From contig CALFAY010000024.1 in the NCBI GenBank assembly GCA_937944855.1, positions 21,809-85,808 on the forward strand: DNA of 64,000 nucleotides. The letters are read 5' to 3'. Every line of letters starts with the position of its first letter. Positions within the stretch are counted from its first letter, which is position 1. The position numbers and the translations under genes were made by a program. Below, piece after piece: positions 18,878 through 26,480 of this stretch. Source of the stretch: an uncultured Planctomycetota bacterium. Its GTDB lineage: Bacteria > Planctomycetota > Planctomycetia > Gemmatales > HRBIN36. A model generated the notes under the pieces. The model was not told the origin of the DNA, did not search any database, and was given only the letters and a program-made list of their open reading frames with translations.

Positions 18878-19450
18878 ATGGTTGCCAAGCGGATGCTGAT
18901 CGGGTTGCTGAGTGTGATTGCCGTGGCGGGGACGAGCGGCTGTGCGACCCATACCGGCACCGGAGCCTTGGCCGGAAGTGGTTTGGGTGCTTTGGCCGGA
19001 GCGGCCATCGGCAGCGCGACGGGCAACGCGGGCAAGGGAGCGCTCATAGGTGCCGGTCTGGGGGCGGCGACCGGCGGACTCATCGGAGCGGCTGCCGACG
19101 AGAACGACCGACGCAACGCCGAACGCATTGCCGCCCTTCACGCCGCCGGACCGGCCCTGTCGATCCATGACGTGGTGCAGATGGCTCAGTCCGGCGTCAG
19201 CGACAGCGTGATCATTAACCAGATCCGCAACAGCAACAGCGCCTTCCATCTGACGCCGACCGATGTGGCCAACCTGCACAACCAGGGGGTCAGCGATGCT
19301 GTCATCCTCGCCATGCAGGAAACCGCCCGAAGGCCCGTGGTCATTCATCGCCGGCCGGTGATCGTCGAACCGGCCCCGGTGGTCATCTACGAACATTGTC
19401 CGCCGCCGGTCATCGGCTTCGGCATCTACCACCGCCACCGCTGCTGGTAG
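18878..19450 (+). CDS. Glycine-zipper lipoprotein
   Basis: A 190-residue protein with a lipoprotein signal peptide ending TSGC (lipidated Cys about residue 22). A glycine-zipper hairpin follows, with repeated G-x3-G steps (GALAGSGLGALAGAAIGSAT), like those in SmtA/YMGG and Omp-like proteins that insert in membranes. Residues about 95-150 form a helical region with SVIINQIRNSNSAF and DAVILAMQ. The tail is rich in His, Arg and Pro. GGAGGAG precedes the ATG. It probably sits in the outer membrane or periplasm; its role is unknown. Confidence 0.85.
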   Translation: MVAKRMLIGLLSVIAVAGTSGCATHTGTGALAGSGLGALAGAAIGSATGNAGKGALIGAGLGAATGGLIGAAADENDRRNAERIAALHAAGPALSIHDVVQMAQSGVSDSVIINQIRNSNSAFHLTPTDVANLHNQGVSDAVILAMQETARRPVVIHRRPVIVEPAPVVIYEHCPPPVIGFGIYHRHRCW

Positions 19451-19531
19451 GGCAAGAGACTTTGAAAGACCAGCATTCCCGAGGTGCGGAACTTCCGCAA
19501 AATGTAGTCCTCTTCCATAACCGGCGTTCGA

Positions 19532-20596
19532 TCATGCTTTGGACGTCTTGGCCCGTTCCGGACGCAGGGAGCGGACGATGGCGCCGGCCTGCCACATTTC
19601 GCTGTCGGCGATGGCCTTCAGTTCCCGTTCGAGCTGCTGGCGGTAATCCGCACGGCTGTTGGCTTCCAGGACCCGCCGTGTCTCTTCGCCGGAAGCGACC
19701 CTCTGGTACAACTCCTCGAATACCGGCTTGACCGCATCCCGGAAACGGCGATACCAGTCCAGCGCGCCCCGCTGAGCCGTCGCCGAGCAGTTGGCGTACA
19801 TCCAGTCCATGCCGTTCTCGGCGATGAGCGGGTAGAGGCTCTGCGTCGCTTCCTCAACCGTCTCGTTGAACGCTTCCGACGGCGAATGGCCATGTTCCCG
19901 CAGCACCTCGTACTGGGCCAGCCACAGGCCGTAGATCGCTCCCATGAGCACGCCGCGTTCGCCGGTCAGGTCGCTGAAGACTTCCTTCTGGAACGTCGTC
20001 TCGAACAGGTAGCCGGAACCGATGGCGATGCCCAGGGCCAGGCAGCGGTCCCGTGCCCGCCCCGTGGCGTCCTGATGGATAGCGAAGCTGGCGTTGATCC
20101 CCTTGCCTTCGAGGAAGTAGCGGCGCACCGTGGTGCCGGAGCCTTTCGGAGCGATCATGACCACGTCGATGTCCGGCGGCGGGACGACTCCCGTCTGGTC
20201 GCTGAAAACGATGCTGAAGCCGTGAGAGAAGTACAGGCATTTGCCCTTGGTCAAATGCGGCTTGATGGTCGGCCATTGCTCTTTCTGACCGGCATCCGAG
20301 AGCAGGTATTGAATAATGGTTCCGCGTTGGGCCGCCTCGGGAAGGCTGAAGAGCGTCTCGCCGGGTACCCAGCCGTCCTGGCGGGCCAAGTCGTAGCTTC
20401 GCCCTGCCTGTTCCCGCAGGCCGATGATGACCCGCACGCCGTTGTCCCGCATGTTGAGCGACTGACCCCGGCCCTGCACGCCGTAGCCGAGCACGGCTAC
20501 CGTTTCATTGTCCAGAATCTGCCGAATGCGTTGCGGCGGGTAGTCCGACCGCTCCACGACGGTTTCCTCAACGTTGCCGATCATGATCTTTCGCAT
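19532..20596 (-). CDS. ilvC: Ketol-acid reductoisomerase
   Basis: A 354-residue class I enzyme of branched-chain amino acid synthesis that isomerises and reduces acetolactate to 2,3-dihydroxy-isovalerate. The Rossmann motif is LGYGVQGRGQSLNMRDNG, slightly divergent from the usual GYGSQGHAHA. The metal ligands are present in SDLTGERGVLMG and in the helical domain (SEAFNETVEEATQSLYPLI). The start ATG has AAGGAG directly upstream, and an in-frame ATG 48 bases earlier is rejected for lack of one. It stands alone, away from ilvB/H. The loop after GLRE has no obvious paired basic residues, so NADPH over NADH preference cannot be stated. Confidence 0.93.
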   Translation of the reverse strand: MRKIMIGNVEETVVERSDYPPQRIRQILDNETVAVLGYGVQGRGQSLNMRDNGVRVIIGLREQAGRSYDLARQDGWVPGETLFSLPEAAQRGTIIQYLLSDAGQKEQWPTIKPHLTKGKCLYFSHGFSIVFSDQTGVVPPPDIDVVMIAPKGSGTTVRRYFLEGKGINASFAIHQDATGRARDRCLALGIAIGSGYLFETTFQKEVFSDLTGERGVLMGAIYGLWLAQYEVLREHGHSPSEAFNETVEEATQSLYPLIAENGMDWMYANCSATAQRGALDWYRRFRDAVKPVFEELYQRVASGEETRRVLEANSRADYRQQLERELKAIADSEMWQAGAIVRSLRPERAKTSKA

Positions 20597-20902
20597 CGCC
20601 TGCTCCTTAAACCGCCTGGGCCGCTTGTCGTTTCTTCTCCGCAATCTTACATCGTCCGTCAGTGGCGAGGACAGGTTGTCATGTAGATATTGGATCTGGA
20701 ACGAATTGCAATCTTTGCCAGGGTTTTTCCCCGTCGCCCTCCGATCCGCCGAGGGCGACGCTGTCGGCCAGACCTTTCATTTCTGGCATCTTGCCGTCGG
20801 GGGGACGAGCCGGATAATATCCGCTTACCGTGAGAGGAAGCGGCCCGCCGGATCGGCTCCGGTGGGTCGTGCGTTCTACGGCGGCAGGCAAGAGCGAAGA
20901 TC
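20597..20902. other. Divergent intergenic region, 306 bases
   Basis: It lies between ilvC (minus) and rplY (plus). No gene, repeat or clear regulatory RNA is seen; I did not find a convincing T-box or leucine-type leader for ilvC. Confidence 0.45.
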
Positions 20903-21541
20903 ATGGCAGAAGCGGCTGTTTTGAATGCCAATGTCCGCAAGGAAACCGGCAAGCGGCGAATGCGTCGCCTCCGCAAGTCGGGTCAGGTTCCCGGCGTCAT
21001 GTACGGCCACAAGGAAGAGACCATTCCCCTGGCGGTGAAGGCTGAAGAGTTGTGGGCGTTGATCCGTCATGGGCAGCGGGTCGTGGACGTCCGCCTCGAC
21101 GGCAGGACGGAGAAGTGTCTGATTCGCGAGGTCCAGTGGGACGTGTTCGGCCGGGAAGTGCTGCACGTGGACCTGACCCGCGTCAGCGCTGACGAACGGA
21201 TTCGCGTCACCGTGCCGATCCATCTTCGCGGCAATGCGGCGGGCGTGGCTGCCGGCGGCGTGCTCAATCAACCGTTGCACACGCTGGAAATCGAGTGCCT
21301 GGCGTTGGCGGTACCGGAAGCGATCCGGGTCAATGTCCAGGATTTGCAGCTGGACCAGGCCATCCACGTGAAAGATTTGAAACTGCCGGAAGGCGTGACC
21401 GCTCTCGACGATCCCGAAGCCGTCGTCGTGCAGTGCGTCAAGCCGGCCGAGGAAGCCGCGGCGGAGGAAGCCGAAGGACCGGCCGAACCGGAAGTCATCG
21501 GACGCAAGGCGGCGGAGGAGGAAGGCGAAGGCGAGAAATGA
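20903..21541 (+). CDS. rplY: Ribosomal protein bL25 (CTC form)
   Basis: A 212-residue protein of the long L25/CTC type, which binds 5S rRNA in the large subunit. The N-terminal domain begins MAEAAVLNANVRKETGKRRM, with the conserved RKSGQVPGVMYG segment. The second TL5-like domain covers about residues 95-185. The tail is very acidic (EEAAAEEAEGPAEPE...EEEGEGEK), common in long L25 proteins. It opens a plus-strand run of translation and replication genes, and is followed by pth, the usual neighbour. Confidence 0.95.
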   Translation: MAEAAVLNANVRKETGKRRMRRLRKSGQVPGVMYGHKEETIPLAVKAEELWALIRHGQRVVDVRLDGRTEKCLIREVQWDVFGREVLHVDLTRVSADERIRVTVPIHLRGNAAGVAAGGVLNQPLHTLEIECLALAVPEAIRVNVQDLQLDQAIHVKDLKLPEGVTALDDPEAVVVQCVKPAEEAAAEEAEGPAEPEVIGRKAAEEEGEGEK

Positions 21542-21610
21542 TGCCGGCTTCGCGCCGTGCTGCCTTCCCGGTTGATCGTCGGCCGCGGGCAGCGGACCCA
21601 CTGAAGCAAA

Positions 21611-22207
21611 ATGAAGGTCGTCGTGGGTTTGGGAAACCCGGGCAAACGCTACGAAGGCACGCGGCATAACGTCGGCTTCGCCGTCATCGACTTGATGGCC
21701 AGGTGTCCGGAAGCTGGGCCGTTCGCATCCCGCTTTGACGCGGCCATCGCGGAACGACGCAGCAACGCCGAGAAGGTCTTGCTGGTCAAACCGCAAACGT
21801 TCATGAACCTGAGCGGGCAGGCGGTGCGGCAGGTGGTGGATTTCTACCAGGTGCCCTTGACCGATCTGCTCGTGATCTGCGACGACGTGAACCTGCCGGT
21901 CGGCCAACTCCGCATCCGTGCCCGCGGAAGCCACGGCGGACATCGGGGTTTGCAGGACATCCAACGGCATCTGGGGACGACCGAATACGCCCGCCTGCGC
22001 ATCGGGGTCGGCCAGCCGGAAGCGGGTGATCTGGCCGATTACGTCCTGGATCGCTTCCGACCGGCGGAACGCAGCGTGATCGAGGAGGCGATTCAGCGGG
22101 CTGCTCAAGCAGTCGAAGTTTGGTTGCACCGCGGCATCGCCGCCTGCATGAACGAGTTCAACGCCCCAAGCGGCTCGAAGAAGAAGTCGGATCCAGCGAA
22201 GGAGTGA
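21611..22207 (+). CDS. pth: Peptidyl-tRNA hydrolase
   Basis: A 198-residue esterase that frees tRNA from prematurely released peptidyl-tRNA. All family landmarks are present: GLGNPGKRYEGTRHNVGF with the catalytic His19, KPQTFMNLSG, CDDVNLPVG with the catalytic Asp, and GSHGGHRGLQ. The start MKVVVGLGNPG is standard. It is followed by rpsF after only 4 bases, so the two are co-translated or at least co-transcribed. Confidence 0.96.
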   Translation: MKVVVGLGNPGKRYEGTRHNVGFAVIDLMARCPEAGPFASRFDAAIAERRSNAEKVLLVKPQTFMNLSGQAVRQVVDFYQVPLTDLLVICDDVNLPVGQLRIRARGSHGGHRGLQDIQRHLGTTEYARLRIGVGQPEAGDLADYVLDRFRPAERSVIEEAIQRAAQAVEVWLHRGIAACMNEFNAPSGSKKKSDPAKE

Positions 22208-22211
22208 GTCC

Positions 22212-22625
22212 TTGCCTGCCAACGTGTACGAATTCATGGTGCTGTTCGACAGCAACAAGTATGCGGCCGACTCCGAAGGTCTGGTCAATCAGGTCCATGC
22301 CTTGTTGGAAAAGCACGGCTGCACGATTTTGGCCAGTCGGCCCTGGGATGAGCGGCGCCTGGCCTATCCGATCCGCCACCACAAGAAAGGCATGTACTAT
22401 CTGATCTACTTCCAGGCGGACGGGAAGGTGCTGGACGCTTTACAGGCGGACATCCGGCTCAACGAGGCGATCCTCCGCAGCCTGATCTTGAAGATCAATC
22501 CGAAACTGGTGGATCAGATGCTGGCGTTGGCTCGGGACGAACACGCTCTGGCCCTGCGTGCGCCGGGCCTGGCCGACGAGCCTGCTCCGGCCGCTGTCGC
22601 CAGCGAACCGGAAACGGCCAGTTGA
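22212..22625 (+). CDS. rpsF: Ribosomal protein bS6
   Basis: A 137-residue small-subunit protein. It starts at a TTG, with AAGGAG eight bases upstream overlapping the end of pth; the reading PANVYEFMVLFDSNKY right after is the proper S6 N-terminus, so no longer or shorter start fits. The core has the TILASRPWDERRLAYPIRHHKKG region. The C-terminal tail is Ala/Pro/Glu-rich. In most bacteria S6 and S18 bind together and are encoded side by side; here no S18 gene follows. Confidence 0.95.
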   Translation: MPANVYEFMVLFDSNKYAADSEGLVNQVHALLEKHGCTILASRPWDERRLAYPIRHHKKGMYYLIYFQADGKVLDALQADIRLNEAILRSLILKINPKLVDQMLALARDEHALALRAPGLADEPAPAAVASEPETAS

Positions 22626-22664
22626 CATCCTCAGCCCTTTCGGACCGGGGTTGACAGTTGGCGC

Positions 22665-22693
22665 TTGTGGCGATGTGCGAACATCTGTATAGT
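22665..22693 (+). promoter_or_regulatory. Candidate promoter of ssb-rplI-dnaB
   Basis: TTGTGG at 22665-22670, 17-base gap, TATAGT at 22688-22693, 83 bases before the ssb start. A perfect TTGACA also occurs at 22651-22656 but is too far from this -10. The 150-base gap after rpsF suits an internal promoter. Confidence 0.4.
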
Positions 22694-22775
22694 ATGGGAA
22701 GGATGACCCAGACGGCCGCAGGATGTCGGCCCCGCACCCGCAATCCCGGCCCCGGAGGCTCTTGAGGGCGACATC

Positions 22776-23264
22776 ATGGCGAATCTCAACAAAGTCTTGT
22801 TGATCGGCCGTCTGACCCGCGATCCGGAAGTTCGCACGTTCAGCAACGGCGGCAAGGTGGCCAAGTTCGGCTTCGCGGTCAACAATCGCCGCAAGAACAG
22901 TCAGACCGGCCAATGGGAAGACGACCCCGTCTGGCTCGATTGCGAAGCCTACAACCGCGGTGAGTTCGGCAAACTCGCCGACACCGTCGAACAGTTCTGC
23001 CGCAAGGGCAGCCAGGTCTTCATCGAGGGGCATCTGCAACTGGATCAGTGGGTCGATCGGGACAATCAGAAACGGCAAAAGCTCAAGATCGTGGTGGACG
23101 CCTTGCAACTGCTGGATCGGCGTCAGGATGCACCGGGCAACTCCGGAGCGGCACGCGGAGCGGTCGGCAAAGCCGCGCCTTCCGATGTCTCCGAGGTGCC
23201 AGTCGAATATGACGAACAGCCCGAATTCACGGAGGATGCTCCGGATCGTGATATTCCATTTTGA
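22776..23264 (+). CDS. ssb: Single-stranded DNA-binding protein
   Basis: A 162-residue OB-fold protein that coats single-stranded DNA during replication and repair. It opens MANLNKVLLIGRLTRDPEVR and has the KVAKFGFAVNNRR strands of the OB fold. A flexible Gly/Ala/Pro linker leads to the acidic tip DRDIPF, the peptide that binds replication and repair partners. It lies between rpsF and rplI, 12 bases before the latter. Confidence 0.96.
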   Translation: MANLNKVLLIGRLTRDPEVRTFSNGGKVAKFGFAVNNRRKNSQTGQWEDDPVWLDCEAYNRGEFGKLADTVEQFCRKGSQVFIEGHLQLDQWVDRDNQKRQKLKIVVDALQLLDRRQDAPGNSGAARGAVGKAAPSDVSEVPVEYDEQPEFTEDAPDRDIPF

Positions 23265-23276
23265 CGGGGACGGACT

Positions 23277-23831
23277 ATGGCAGCGAAAGCGAATCGGACC
23301 GGAACTGCGGACCAGAAGACCGCCGCTGAGCGGAGTCGGAAACGTGCCTTCCCCACCCGAGGACCGCACGGCGGAATGCAATTGTTGCTCGTCGAGGATG
23401 TCCCGAACCTGGGCAAGATCGGCGACGTGGTCGAAGTCCGGCCCGGCTACGCCCGGAATTACCTGCTGCCTCGGGGGATGGCAACTCTAGTCACGGACCA
23501 TAACCTGCGCCTGGTCGAGCGGCACAAGGAGAAAGTGCAGAAGGCCCGGGAAGCCAAGCTCGCCGACCTCCGCATGTTGGCCGAGCAGATCGCCCGTGTC
23601 ACCATCACCGTCGAGGCGCTGGCCAACGAGGAGGGGCACCTGTACGGTTCCGTCGGCCCGCAGGAAATCTCCAAGGCCCTCAAGGAGCAGAATCTGCTCG
23701 TCGAGCCGGACATGGTCCGCTTGGAGGGCGTCATCAAGCAGGCCAACGCCCTGTACGAGGTGGACGTGCATCTGGCCCCCGAGGTGGATACCAAGGTCAA
23801 AGTCTTAGTGATTGGCCAACAGAAAGCCTGA
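23277..23831 (+). CDS. rplI: Ribosomal protein bL9 with N-terminal extension
   Basis: A 184-residue L9. The usual family start (MQLLLVEDVPNLGKIGD) only begins at residue 34; before it is a basic extension MAAKANRTGTADQKTAAERS. The first ATG follows ssb by 12 bases, with GACGGGGACGG upstream, whereas the internal ATG at 23376 has only a weak ribosome site, so I annotate the long form. The N-domain, connecting helix (RHKEKVQKAREAKLADLRML) and C-domain are complete. If the internal start were used the protein would be 151 residues. Confidence 0.93.
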   Translation: MAAKANRTGTADQKTAAERSRKRAFPTRGPHGGMQLLLVEDVPNLGKIGDVVEVRPGYARNYLLPRGMATLVTDHNLRLVERHKEKVQKAREAKLADLRMLAEQIARVTITVEALANEEGHLYGSVGPQEISKALKEQNLLVEPDMVRLEGVIKQANALYEVDVHLAPEVDTKVKVLVIGQQKA

Positions 23832-23882
23832 GCCATTCCGGGTTTCTGCCTGCGGGAGTGAATTCACGGATTCCCACGCTCC

Positions 23883-25250
23883 ATGAACGACGTCGCCGCG
23901 CTTCAGGACCGCCTGCCGCCGCAGAACATCGAAGCCGAGCAATCTGTGCTCGGCAGCATGTTGCGGGACAATCAGGTCATCCTCGAGGTCGTTCAGATCG
24001 TCAAGCCGGACCATTTCTACCTCGACGCTCACCGCAAGATTTTCGAAGTCATCACCCAGATGTGCAACGCGGGGCATCCCGTGGACCTGGTCACGCTGGG
24101 GGAAGAGCTTCGCAAACGCGGCTGGGTGCAGGACATCGGCGGCTACGCGTATCTGGCGACGCTCTGGGAAGCGGCTCCAACTGCCGCTAACGCCACCCAC
24201 CATGCCCGCATCGTTCGGGACAAGGCCCTGGTCCGCAACCTGATCACCGCCAGCACCGAAGTCCTGCGGGACGCCTACGACCAGACGGCTCCCGCCGAAC
24301 AGCTTCTGGAGAACGCCGAACGCCGCATCCTGGAAATCGCCGAGTGGGGCGTCACCGGACAGACCCACGAACTGGAACGGGCCTTGAGCGAAGCCTACGA
24401 CCGGATCGACTCCCGCCACGGCCGCGGTGAGCACACCATCAGCGGGTTGCCGACCGGCTTCATTGATCTGGATGAACTGACCGCCGGCTTGCAGGATTCG
24501 GAACTGATTATCGTGGCGGCCCGCCCCTCCGTGGGAAAGACCGCTTTCACGCTCAATCTCACACGACACATCGCGGTCGAGGAAGGCCATCCAGTCTTCT
24601 TCGTGAGTCTGGAACAATCGCGTATCGAGCTGGCCGAGCGCCTGCTCTGCGCTCAAGCCCGCGTGGACAGCCACAAGCTCCGCAAAGGCCGTCTCAACTC
24701 CGAAGAGATGCGCAGGCTGATCGCCGCCGGCGGCGAACTGCGCTCGGCCCAGGTGTTCATTGACGATTCCCCGGGGCAGAACATGCTCCGCATCGCCGCC
24801 AACGCTCGACGGCTCAAGCTCCGCTACGGCATCCGCCTGGTGGTCGTTGACTATCTCCAACTCGTCGAACCCGACAACCGCCGCGACAGCCGACAGGAGC
24901 AGGTCGCCGGGATTTCCCGACGTCTCAAGTTCCTGGCGAAGGAGCTGAAGATTCCCGTCCTGGCCTGTGCCCAGCTCAACCGGGCGGCGGAAGATCGCAC
25001 CGGCAACCGGCCCCGCCTGGCCGACCTCCGCGAGTCCGGTTCCATCGAACAGGACGCCGATACGGTCATGCTCCTGCATCGGCCCGAATTGTATCGCACT
25101 TCCAGCGATGAGCCGGTCATGGATGAAGGCGTCGTCGAGGTCATCGTCGCCAAGCAACGCAACGGTCCCATCGGCGAAATCAAACTGGCCTACCTCAAGC
25201 AATTCATGCGCTTCGAGAACTTCGCCGTCGGCGCTCCCTTCGCCAGCTGA
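23883..25250 (+). CDS. dnaB: Replicative DNA helicase DnaB
   Basis: A 455-residue hexameric helicase that unwinds DNA ahead of the replication fork and contacts primase. The N-terminal domain begins PPQNIEAEQSVLGSML. The RecA-like domain has Walker A as ARPSVGKTAF, SLEQS in the place of the usual SLEM, Walker B as LVVVDYLQLV, and the AQLNRAAEDR and DLRESGSIEQDAD motifs. No intein is present. Its position after ssb and rplI is the common bacterial arrangement. Confidence 0.96.
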   Translation: MNDVAALQDRLPPQNIEAEQSVLGSMLRDNQVILEVVQIVKPDHFYLDAHRKIFEVITQMCNAGHPVDLVTLGEELRKRGWVQDIGGYAYLATLWEAAPTAANATHHARIVRDKALVRNLITASTEVLRDAYDQTAPAEQLLENAERRILEIAEWGVTGQTHELERALSEAYDRIDSRHGRGEHTISGLPTGFIDLDELTAGLQDSELIIVAARPSVGKTAFTLNLTRHIAVEEGHPVFFVSLEQSRIELAERLLCAQARVDSHKLRKGRLNSEEMRRLIAAGGELRSAQVFIDDSPGQNMLRIAANARRLKLRYGIRLVVVDYLQLVEPDNRRDSRQEQVAGISRRLKFLAKELKIPVLACAQLNRAAEDRTGNRPRLADLRESGSIEQDADTVMLLHRPELYRTSSDEPVMDEGVVEVIVAKQRNGPIGEIKLAYLKQFMRFENFAVGAPFAS

Positions 25251-25320
25251 AACCAAAATCGTGGCAGGAGTCCGGGCGGAGGGCTTTGCGGCTCGCTTGC
25301 TCCGCGACTACGATGGGGTC

Positions 25321-26256
25321 ATGGCGAACGGGAAGTGGATCACTGGGCTGAAGCCGGACATGGATCCGCGGGAGGCCGCCGTCCGCGTCCTGGAGAAGAG
25401 GCTCCAGGCGGTGCGACTTCACTTTCGGCCTGCGGTCGAGGTGCTCGATGCCGATGTCGAGCATGTTCATCAACTGCGGGTCGCTACCCGCCGCTGCCGG
25501 GCCGCTCTGGATGCCTTCGCCGACGTGCTCCGCTCCGCCACGCGGGAACGGCTGCGGAAACTGCTCCGGGCCATCCGTCGAGCAGCCGGTCCGGCTCGCG
25601 ATGCCGACGTGCTTCTGCTCGATCTGAGCAGCCGTGTGACTGCCGCGCCGGCCGGAGCTGCTCCCGGAATTCACTGGGCCGCCGGCCAATTGATGGCCCG
25701 CCGAACGTCGGCTCAGGAACAATTGGAGGAGGCGTACCACGAGCTGGGCCCCGACCTGGAGCGCTTGAAGATCGAAGCGCTGTCTGGCAAAGAGGTGCGG
25801 AAGACGACCCTGGGCCGCATGACGCTCAAGCAAATGGCGCGGCATGTCCTGAGGGAACACCTCACGGAACTGGAATCCACCGGCCGCTCGGCTCGCAAGC
25901 AGGAGCAACTTCACCGGATGCGGATCGCCGGGAAACGCCTGCGCTACGCGATGGAGATTTTCGGCGATTGCTTCGGCACGGAGTTCCGCAAGGTGCTGTA
26001 TCCCCGCGTCGAGGCCCTGCAAGAGATCCTGGGGACGGTCAACGACGCCTACAATGCCGCCCAAACGTATCGCGACATGGAGGCTGCCTGTCGCCGTTTC
26101 TTTCCCGGGTTGTGGCCCCAGTGGCGTGAAGGAGTCCGCTACCTCATTTCGGAACAGGTGGCACGTCAGAAGCGTGCCATGAACGAGTTCAAGCAGTTCT
26201 GGCGGCAGTGGCGGAAGGAGGACGTGGCAGGGCACTTTGATGCCGTGCTCAGTTGA
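25321..26256 (+). CDS. CHAD domain protein
   Basis: A 311-residue helical protein of the CHAD family, which binds inorganic polyphosphate through conserved histidines and basic residues. The motif VHQLRVATRRCRAALDAF and the second-half repeat LHRMRIAGKRLRYAMEIF are characteristic; both repeats carry the H-x2-R(V/I) pattern. It begins 70 bases after dnaB and may be read from the same transcript. The ATG at 25321 is chosen; the frame stays open upstream with no family character. A polyphosphate-linked role is inferred from the family. Confidence 0.88.
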   Translation: MANGKWITGLKPDMDPREAAVRVLEKRLQAVRLHFRPAVEVLDADVEHVHQLRVATRRCRAALDAFADVLRSATRERLRKLLRAIRRAAGPARDADVLLLDLSSRVTAAPAGAAPGIHWAAGQLMARRTSAQEQLEEAYHELGPDLERLKIEALSGKEVRKTTLGRMTLKQMARHVLREHLTELESTGRSARKQEQLHRMRIAGKRLRYAMEIFGDCFGTEFRKVLYPRVEALQEILGTVNDAYNAAQTYRDMEAACRRFFPGLWPQWREGVRYLISEQVARQKRAMNEFKQFWRQWRKEDVAGHFDAVLS

Positions 26257-26480
26257 GCCTGTGGCTCGGCTGGAGATGTAGCATCCTCAAAACACCACCA
26301 CCGCTGCGATGGGCCGCTGCACCTGCTCCTCTATGAACCAGCCGAAATCGTGTCGCAGAAGCGATACCTGCCGGTTAGACTACTGAGGTTCGGTGAGTTT
26401 TCGGGAACCTGCGGCTAGCCTCAGAGAGCAAGGCTCGGCTCAGCATTGTCCCTCCCGAAGCGGCGGATCCCAAGAGTGAA

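Noticed and set aside
22651..22693. Promoter made of TTGACA at 22651 with TATAGT at 22688
   Set aside because: The 31-base gap is far too long; TTGTGG at 22665 gives the right spacing instead.
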